From Neoceratodus forsteri (Eukaryota; Chordata; Ceratodontiformes; Ceratodontidae), in the NCBI GenBank assembly GCA_016271365.2, contig CM057451.1, positions 364,085,501 to 364,149,500 on the forward strand: 64,000 bases of DNA, read 5' to 3'. Made by a program: the position numbers and the translations under genes. Under the pieces are notes generated by a model. The model was not told where the DNA came from. It did no database searches and saw only the letters and a list, made by a program, of their open reading frames with translations. Below are positions 56,771-64,000 of this stretch, piece by piece (the stretch's first letter is position 1; each line of letters begins with the position of its first letter).

Positions 56771-57253
56771 ATCCTGCTGTCTTCCTTCGGTGCTAAGTAC
56801 TGATTGGGAATACTTCCATGATGTGGATCATTGGAGGGAGGTATCCTGGTAGAAGACAGAGTAGTTGGCTACCACAACAGTAGCTGTTCCAGAGAATCTC
56901 CTCCATTGAGCCACAGCTCTCCCTCCTACCTTTCCCTCTTGTCATGTGATGGGTAACTATCCTGTGTGCTCTAGCAAGCCATTTCTCCTCTGATGCCTCC
57001 TATGGCATTCACACTCAGGTTTCCACATCCTCTCTCTCTCCTGTATGCCTGGTGAAGTCCTGCTAGCTATGGTCTCTGCCAGTACAATGATCCTCCAAGC
57101 TGGTCTCCAGCGGGGAACTGAGGCATGCTGGGGTGTCCCACATTATATTTATGTAGGCATTGATGAGGCATATCAAAGTGGGTGGCCCTAGCCTGCAGAA
57201 CTTTCTGGGTGATCCTGACACCGATGTTTTACAGTTCCATGATGTGGCTCAAT
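56771..57253 (+). repeat. DIRS 3' region and right inverted terminal repeat
   Basis: After the recombinase stop there is about 280 bases of non-coding sequence. Then GGGAACTGAGGCATGCTGGGG, GGTGGCCCTAGCCTGCAGAAC and TACAGTTCCATGATGTGGCTCAA follow. The last 200 bases are the inverse of 9,835-10,042 and 5,395-5,550. Beyond GGCTCAA the sequence becomes antisense L2. Confidence 0.7.
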
Positions 57254-57600
57254 AGAGGCGATTCTTTTGAAGATCTTTTGTTATAATAGCTATTGTTTCC
57301 CAGCCTGGAGGTTGGTAAACCAGGAGAATCTTACACCTTGCACCCACATCACCTTTCACTGCTACACATGCAAATAACCCCACCTCCTTCAGTGGGAATG
57401 CAGTTACAGTAGTTTAAAGCAGGATCTAAAACAGATGGGCACTATGCCACCCTTGCACTCTTGCCTTGGACGGTGTTACCACTGAGAACTCAGTTAGGAT
57501 TGCTACCTCCAGGGCAAGCCCAGAGTTATCACCAAGCCAGGTCTCGGTGAAACAGGCCAGGTCCCCAGAGAAATCTCTGATGAAATCTGACACCATAGCT
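57254..57600 (-). pseudogene. L2-like endonuclease, 5' part
   Basis: The minus strand encodes VSDFIRDFSGDLACFTETWL, GDNSGLALEVAILTEFSVVT and KILLVYQPPGW, the first half of the L2 endonuclease. The second half is at 5,180-5,390 and 9,735-9,835. This is the evidence that the DIRS inserted inside an L2 endonuclease. A CR1 3' end cuts it again on the right. Confidence 0.8.
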
Positions 57601-58682
57601 GATTTTGGTTATCAGACAGGAATCAGAGGGTGGTGATTAATGCCACTCACTCTAATGATGGGAGAGTAACCAGTGGGGTGTCACAGGACTCAGAACTGGG
57701 ACCGGTCCTCTTCAGTGTCTTCGTAAGCGACATTGCAGAAGAACTGGAAGGGGAGGTTGGCCTTTTTGCAGATGATATCAAAATCTGTAAGAGGGTGGAC
57801 ACTCAGAAAGAATGCACAGGGATCTTGAGGAACTCAAGAAGTGGTAAAGAGCATGGTAGTTGGGGTTCAACGCATAACAGTGCAAAATCATGCACCTAGG
57901 GCATAGGAACCCAGGAGTGGAGTATATGATGGGGATACTGACCATCACTGAGCAGGAAATGGACCTCGGGGTTATCATAACTGATGACCCCAAAGTAGTA
58001 GGGCACTGTGACCAAGCAGTGGGTTGGGATGGTGGGGTACATTGGAAGGGGTTATATCCAGCAGGTGGAGATAAGTGGTTTTGCCATTGTATTGCTTGCT
58101 AGCAAGACCCCACTTGGAGTATTGTGTCCAGTTCTGTAAGCCGTGCCTCAGAAAGGACATAGACAGGGTGGAGGGAGTTCAGGGGAGGGCAATTAAAATG
58201 GTATAGGTGTTGTACCAAAAGCCCGATGAGGAGACACTGAGGGATCTCAACATGTACACCCTGGAAGAGAGGAGAGCAAGAGGAGACAAGATAGGGACCT
58301 ACAAGTACCTCACTGGGGTGAACTGGGTGCAGGAGCGAAATCTCTTTCAAATAAGAAAGAACACCAGGACCAGGGGGCATGCAATGAAGCTTGGTGGGGA
58401 AAGAGTTTCAGAGGGATGTGAGGAAGTACTACTTCAATGAAAAAGTAGTAGATGCCTGGAACAGACTGCCAGCAGAAGTGGTAGAGGCAAAAACAGTGTG
58501 GGAGGGGGCTTCAAGCATGCATAGGACAGGCATTTGGAAATATTAGTAAATAGGCAAGGAGGAGGGAGGGTTGCCAGAGACCAGTTAGGGTCTGGGGAGA
58601 TTGACTAGGCAGGGACCATCTGAGTAGACAGAGTGGGCCAAGCAGTCCTTTTCTGCTGACAAATTCTATTGTTCTATGTTAT
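57601..58682 (+). pseudogene. CR1-like 3' half, sense copy
   Basis: The plus strand reads LSDRNQRVVINATHSN and SGVSQDSELGPVLFSVFVSD. It continues with VGLFADDIKICKRV, TITEQEMDLGVIITDD, a thumb region with [19 protein letters not shown] coding, EETLRDLNMYTLEERRARGD and YKYLTGVNWVQERNLFQI. The 3' UTR ends CAAATTCTATTGTTCTATG, a variant of the CR1 octamer-type terminus. It is 5'-truncated and splits the L2 endonuclease between NIRSLRN (antisense, 58,683-58,703) and KALIVSDFI-type sequence. Confidence 0.88.
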
Positions 58683-59030
58683 TCCTCAGAGACCTAATGT
58701 TGTGGGGGGGGGGGCACTTTATGAGAACATTCTCTCACCAAGTCTGAGGATGCCCTGCCATGGCAGCCCTCTGGCAGCTCACCAGCATGGGGGCAGATAG
58801 AGTGGGATTCACTCAGAGAGCTGCTCCGAACCTTTGCAGTTATACTGCTACCTCCCTGACCCTCGGTCTCAAACCAGGGTCAGGTCCTGACCCACCATCA
58901 CATAACAGGTTGGTAAAACAATGTCAGGCAAACATATAATTTTGGCCTCTTGATTCTGGACAGACAGACTGGGTCCCCACAGCTTGGCCTCTTTATTCTG
59001 GACAAACAGACTGGGTCTCTGCAGCCCACC
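58683..59030 (-). pseudogene. L2-like 5' end of ORF2 and upstream sequence
   Basis: Antisense HNIRSLRN at the left edge is the L2 endonuclease start (N-x-RSL-NK). Further right no domain is visible. CTTGGCCTCTT-ATTCTGGACA-ACAGACTGGGTC is present twice in tandem (58,937-58,977 and 58,983-59,022), perhaps a 5' UTR repeat. Confidence 0.55.
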
Positions 59031-59429
59031 GCTTATAGAGTTATTTGCAAGAACAGGGGGCCCCCCTCACCCATAACAGCTGGGTGGAGGTCTCTCAGAT
59101 AGAAAATAGCAAGCAGGGTGGTCACCTTTTAATCCCCTTTTATTTTTATCCTAAGGTGTTTCAGCAAACTCCAGTCCTCCTAAACTGCCCAAAGGCCACC
59201 TCAGCTGATAGCTCACTTGATTTCTCTCCCTGACTCCCACTTCTAGACAGCAGGAGAGACTGCAAGGGAAATGATGCAGCCAGGAAGTTCTTGGCATCTC
59301 AGATTATGCAAATGACAGTACTAGTAATAGTGAGCTGCTAATGAGGCTCTGATGTAAACCGCTGATGCAGTTTTCCAAAATTGCCTGTCTCCTTCTCTGA
59401 CCACAGCATCTCTCATAAGAGCTGATAGC
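59031..59429. other. No gene seen
   Basis: Unassigned sequence between the L2 5' end and the foldback element. The 62-residue ORF has no recognisable feature. Confidence 0.4.
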
Positions 59430-61110
59430 TCCGATATTCAAAGGTCAGCACCAGCTCAAATGTGGTTAGTGCTAGCCCAGGTTTGCACTAGTACATTGGG
59501 CAGGCCATATTCAGAGGCACCCAGAGAACCCCCCCCCCAAAACTAGGTAGTGCCAAGGCTAAAATACCACCACGCATATATAAATGAGGTGGGGGGGGCC
59601 CTCATGCATACTGGGGCAGCAGCATATTCAAAGGTTTGCTATGACAGTAATCGGTCCCCTCAAGTGGTACTGTTTACCACTACCAAAATCCACATCTTAA
59701 CCAGACACTAAGCTGACGCCACCACCCCTCAGATGTACGGCAGCTGTACTGCACTTGCCAGCCCAAGTCCTGAGCTGTCACATGCCCCAATTACCCTGTA
59801 CATATTGGCATAATATATCCTGGTGTTTTAGTGGTTCCCCACTCCCCAATTGCCTGGTACACATCAGTTTTGTATTTATTTATTGAGATATTCAGAAAGA
59901 CCTTTGAGTCAAAGACTCATTTACAAAGGTTCTACATCGTACATAAAGGTACAGGGACAACATTTGTTACAGAGATACAGTACATTACATTACATGTTAC
60001 ATGTTACAGTACATAGTTTGTTGGTCTAGTGGTTCCCCCCAACCCCTTATCACCCAGTACATACCAGTGTAATATATTCTGGTGATCCTGTGGTTCCCCC
60101 ACGCCCAAACACCCTGTACATATTGGTTTAACATGTCCTGGTGATCTAGTGGTTCCTCCACCCCCTGACCAAATGGCAACCAACCACCTGACCACCTGCA
60201 GAGGACCTCAGCCTCACACCTCCTTCACCTTGAGTGCAGATCTCCTTGACAGCAATGGCTGGCACAGCCCTCTAATCATCTCCTTGGCCATCCACTGTCT
60301 GAAAGTCACAGAACATGATCATGTATGTGATTGTGCTCTGTGAATATCAGATGATGGCCGGCCGAAGAGGTGAGAGGAGAATTGTGCCAGCGGCCGCTGT
60401 CAGGGATACTAGTGCTCAGAGTGAGGGGGTGGTGCAGGGGGAGTCCTCGGTGGGTAGGGGTCACCATTCAGTTAGACAGTTAGGGGAACCACTAAACCAC
60501 CAGGAAATATTTTACTGATATGTACCGGGTGATCTGTGGGTGGGGGAAATCATTAGACCATCAGGACATGGTCAACCAATATGTACAGGGCAATCGGGGT
60601 GGTGGGAACCAGTGAACCACCAGGGACTTGTACAATAAATAGCTACTGTGCGATTAGGGTGTGGGGGGAACTGCTGGACCAGCAGGGCTTGATAACAGAA
60701 GAACAGGTGATCTGGGGATTGGCGGAATGACCCCAGGGATTATTATGATAATAGTAGAACAGGCAATCGGGGGTAGGGGGACCACTATGCCACCAAGATT
60801 GTCATTTTTCAGTGAAAGGAGTGCAAAGGTGCTGCTGTGCTGCATGCAGATGAGTCCATAATAGGCCGGCAGATGGCCTCTTAGCACCTTGCATGCCCAA
60901 TGGGATCATTTGCAAGCTCAGGCTGACTATAGCCCACAGGGGACCTGATGCTAAGCGCTATCTCCTGTGGGCCATATGCAGCCCTCTGGTCCATGACAGG
61001 GCAGCGCGGACTCAATTAGCACTGCATTGACATGGACTGATATTCAGTCAGATAGCTCAGCTCTGTCAGCGAGCACTATCCACCTGAATATTGCCAGAGC
61101 CGGGTGGGCA
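59430..61110. mobile_element. Second foldback element with repeat-filled arms
   Basis: The left arm (to about 60,175) holds diverged units of TGGTGATCTAGTGGTTCCCCCA and CCTGTACATATTGG. The right arm (from about 60,480) holds their inverse, GAACCACTAAACCACCAGG and ATATGTACAGGGCAATCGG. The outer ends (CCGATATTCAAAGG and CACCTGAATATTGCC) are only loosely complementary, so exact limits are uncertain. The architecture is the same as the element at 1,945-3,652, and both use a CTAGTGGTCCC/CTAGTGGTTCCC core. No transposase is visible. Confidence 0.6.
59868..60010 (-). mobile_element. Short retroelement with (AAAT)n tail, second copy
   Basis: TATTTATTTATTGAGATATTC then ACCTTTGAGTCAAAGACTC matches the insertion at 5,780. 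It lies in the left arm of the foldback element. Its end is a TTACATTACATTACATG-type simple repeat. Confidence 0.6.
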
Positions 61111-62302
61111 CTAGCGTAGTGAAAACAGCTATGCTGTGCTTGTGCCTAGCTCTCAACATTGGAGCCAGTGTGCTGCAGTCAGACATATCAATTGGCTCGC
61201 ACAGTAGAATGAGCTGTGTTATGGGTCTGAAATGCTGGCACACCAATATCAGAGCAGCCACGACTGCTCCTGCAGCTGAAAACAACAGAACCTAACTAAA
61301 ACTACCTGCCTCACTTATATGCCCTGTCTAAATTTAAACGTGGATTCTAACTAACCTTACTGTTAAAATGACAATGAAAAACCATTGCAAAGGTACTGTT
61401 TTGCAGGTTAAAACACAATTTTTTGTTTGCGCTGACTCAGAGCTCAACAGACGGTCCACCCAGCAGGGCAGCCATCTTCCTGTTCCTCATTGGGGTGTGT
61501 TCTGCTGGATAGCATTAGGCCTTGTGAGGAACAAAGCGCAGCCAAATTCCTTCAGTCACCCAAGAAGTGACATTAACCAGCATAACACATGCACTGGAGT
61601 ACCTTATTGCAATTATAAAATGGAACATGTAGAATGAAAACACAGACTTTTTATGTAGGTGTATCTTTATATTAGTTTCACACCATTATACTACACTGAG
61701 ACAGCATTACTTCTGGAACTGACTCCAGACCAACCTGATTTCAAGATTCTTTCTATTTTTTATTACAATTTCCCGATCCATGGCTCTATACTGAAAACAT
61801 ACTGGAGAAGACAATGCTGTTTAATCTATAAATGGGGCTGCACCAAGACCCAAGTTGTAGCTCAACCCCACCTCAAAGTGACTTTATTAGGGTTTTGCTA
61901 TAGTAAGTATATAGTTGCTTCACCTGCTACCAAAGTCTTTTACATGCTGGGTTGTCCAAAATGACGCTGGACCATCCAGTATTTGGGGCAGGCTGTGAAG
62001 GTGAGTGACCTGGAAAAGGACCACATGACCTGATTGCCCACTACCACAATGCTCTCTTTGCACACCAAATGGGGGACACTTCACTCAGTCCTCAATTTAC
62101 TTGGCTCCAGTTCTTTCCTTGCCACCCACCACCCATTATACTAGTTATTTTGCCAGCTAAGCTCCTTGATCTGTCTCAGTTCGAAAACTGAATTTCTTAA
62201 TACATTCTGTCCTAATAACGACAAAGCATGCTTGTTGCTACAGTTGGAGTTTGTATTTTGTAGAACAGTTGTTTCATTATTCAACATGATTCTTTGGGTT
62301 CA
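61111..62302. other. Unassigned stretch
   Basis: Several short frames (up to 101 residues) and no recognisable domain. I see no clear repeat family here. Confidence 0.4.
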
Positions 62303-63233
62303 ATGGGGCCTATGCGCGAATGTGTGGAGTGGCCATGCGGTGCGCTTACCTAGTGTGGCCACCCCTGCACCCATTATGCCTATGCGGGAATGCACAAAAC
62401 AGACTCACTCCTCCACCCTCATGGACCGGCAACGTGTAGGGGGTGGGTGGGGGGCGTGCCAGCACTATGGGTGATGCACAATGGCACGTAGTACTGCCCA
62501 CATGGGTGTGGAGGTAGCCAAAGGTTACACCAGGAAGAACCCTGCCATAAGCCCCCTGCATGCCCCATGCATCTGTCCCACACCAAGAGGACCACAGCAT
62601 CCACATCCACAGGCCACCCAGGACCACCGACACCAGCAACCTGCCGTGCCTCCCACCATCCCCGTGTATGCCAACCCCCTCCCCACACACACACACACTC
62701 ATGGGGGAATCTGCCCCTGGACTGAATACCCCCCATACAGCATCACCTGCCTGCCTCTGTGGCTCCCCACGCTCTGGATCCTGGCCCCACCGGGCATGGT
62801 GTGGTGGGCTATGTCAACCCCTCCTACACACACACACATATCCTTGTGACACCACCCCGCACCCCTGTACCTTCCCATCAGATCGGGGGCATGACACAGC
62901 TGGTGGCACATCCCACCTCTCACCTCCAAGGCCACCGACCATGCGGACATCCACGGGGGAGTGTAGCCGAACATGCAGCCCACCGCATAAGGGATCCAGT
63001 GAGGGATCCAGGATGGGCATCCCATCCCAGTGGATACCCGCCCAGGTGCACAGCTCTGCCCATGGCTAGCCTGTGCAGACCTGCACAGACCCGTGCACTG
63101 GGGGGTGGGGCCGCAGACAGGTGGCCAGCAGCCAGGAGTGCCACCGGTATGCACCTGTCCACAGGTGCAGAGCTCCTCAGGTGGGATGTGCACCTTTGGC
63201 ACATAATTCCAGCCCATTAGAGCATAAACCCCA
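62303..63233. mobile_element. 0.93 kb inverted-repeat element
   Basis: The left end ATGGGGCCTATGCGCGAATG is inverted at the right as CATTAGAGCATAAACCCCAT. Further pairs are GGTGGGTGGGGGG near 62,445 and CACTGGGGGGTGGGGC near 63,100 in opposite sense. A CACACACACACA run with TCCCC or TCCTA in front occurs twice (62,684 and 62,823). Long frames on both strands (169, 153 and 190 residues) follow the C-rich composition and share no known domain. It is probably a non-autonomous DNA element. Confidence 0.6.
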
Positions 63234-64000
63234 TAGTGTTTATGTTGACATCTTGGTGGAATCACCGACACTGCTTAGAAATGTAACAGTGTGATTTTCT
63301 TCATATCACAGTGAGCAAGATCTGTATTGCTGTTAGTTTAACTTGTGTATTTCTAGCTTTGACTACTAGTATCAGATGTGTTGTATTTGCAATCTATCAA
63401 GAAGTACCACAGGAAGTGATAAGCTTTCTGTAGTTTTTGGGTTAATGCATTGCCTCATGTAAGTACACGATTCTACTGGAGTTTGAAATTACTAAAATTT
63501 TTCAGAGTGTGACATTTGGATTATTAGCATCATCTGTGCTTATATGGCTTTCCACCATGTATTTATTTATTTATTTCAAAAGTTTCACCAGGGAAGACAT
63601 AGTGAGGTGGTAACAGCTCATTTCCAGATGCTTCCTGGGGGTAGGGGGTAGAGGAGGGTCATGAATAACAAATAAAACAGTATTTACATAGCAGGTAAAA
63701 ATGTAACTAAGCATCAAATAAGCATCATATAACAAGCAACTGTGGGTGCAATTGCTGGTAATTAACTTTTCAGTCTCTGTACAAATGATCTCTTTTGGCT
63801 GATTTTAGGAAGGTATACTATAAATTGCACTCATCTGTGTGTGGCATGGACTGAGACGTCACATTTCTCTTAGATATGAATTGCAATCAAAGCAGTTTAT
63901 TTTCTTGTATTACAGACAACACAAACACAATAACATTTTAAACAATCCTAGGATACCCGGGTAAACTCAGTCTGTTGTGCGTTTGTACAGCTACACACTG
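63234..64000. other. No gene seen; A/T-rich with ATTT run
   Basis: The only notable feature is a TATTTATTTATTTATTT run at 63,558-63,575 followed by AAAAGTTTCACCAGGG. This may be the antisense tail of another short retroelement of the 5,780 type, but the body does not match clearly. Confidence 0.35.

Noticed and set aside
62560..63271. 169- and 190-residue ORFs on opposite strands as genes
   Set aside because: Both follow a C/CA-rich inverted-repeat element, overlap one another, and match no family I know.

Overview
This is repeat-built DNA from a large vertebrate genome. It contains antisense and sense L2-like and CR1-like non-LTR retrotransposons, DIRS tyrosine-recombinase retrotransposons, Ty3/gypsy LTR elements, a hAT DNA transposon, V-SINE-like tRNA-derived SINEs and many hairpin/foldback elements. 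Abundant DIRS together with CR1 and L2 points to an amphibian, perhaps a caecilian, but that is an inference from repeat composition only. I see no convincing host gene, rRNA or stand-alone tRNA gene. Almost every recognisable ORF is a fragment of a decayed mobile element.

The layout is one giant nest. The base layer is an L2-like LINE on the minus strand. Its 3' end lies at about 1,254 and its 5' endonuclease part at about 57,254-59,030. A DIRS element on the plus strand sits inside the L2 endonuclease region; its inverted terminal repeat is seen on the left at 5,395 and 9,835 and on the right at about 57,050-57,253. The L2/DIRS-gag boundary region occurs three times in tandem: unit 1 (L2 to 5,395, gag to 7,645), unit 2 (L2 7,645-9,835, gag to 17,232) and unit 3 (L2 from 17,232, gag from 17,644). 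The junctions are shared, so a composite unit was duplicated.

The units were then broken by later insertions. Unit 1 holds a 1.7 kb foldback element and a short retroelement. Unit 2 holds a CR1 3' end, a TTAA-flanked MITE, a 3.3 kb solo LTR (TSD TAAA) carrying a LINE fragment, another retroelement and a sense L2. Unit 3 holds a solo gypsy LTR (TSD ATGA) split by a 14.3 kb hAT element (TSD CCTGGGG(G/T)), plus an inverted second solo LTR (TSD CAAT) placed on the first LTR's right edge. The hAT carries a decayed transposase with a plausible splice acceptor and a CpG-rich segment near its 5' end.

DIRS unit 3 continues rightward as reverse transcriptase/RNase H (39,056-40,754) and tyrosine recombinase (55,745-56,770). 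Three minus-strand CR1 copies interrupt it. The largest CR1 (40,755-55,744) looks full length, with an SGNH-esterase ORF1 and an endonuclease/RT ORF2. It is itself split by a complete 9.7 kb Ty3/gypsy element (42,554-52,298, TSD CACA) whose gag resembles the PNMA family of domesticated gag genes.

Right of the nest, 59,430-64,000 holds a second large foldback element, a 0.9 kb inverted-repeat element and unassigned sequence. Boundaries without a stated target duplication are good to roughly 10-50 bases. All coding calls are by eye from translated motifs.
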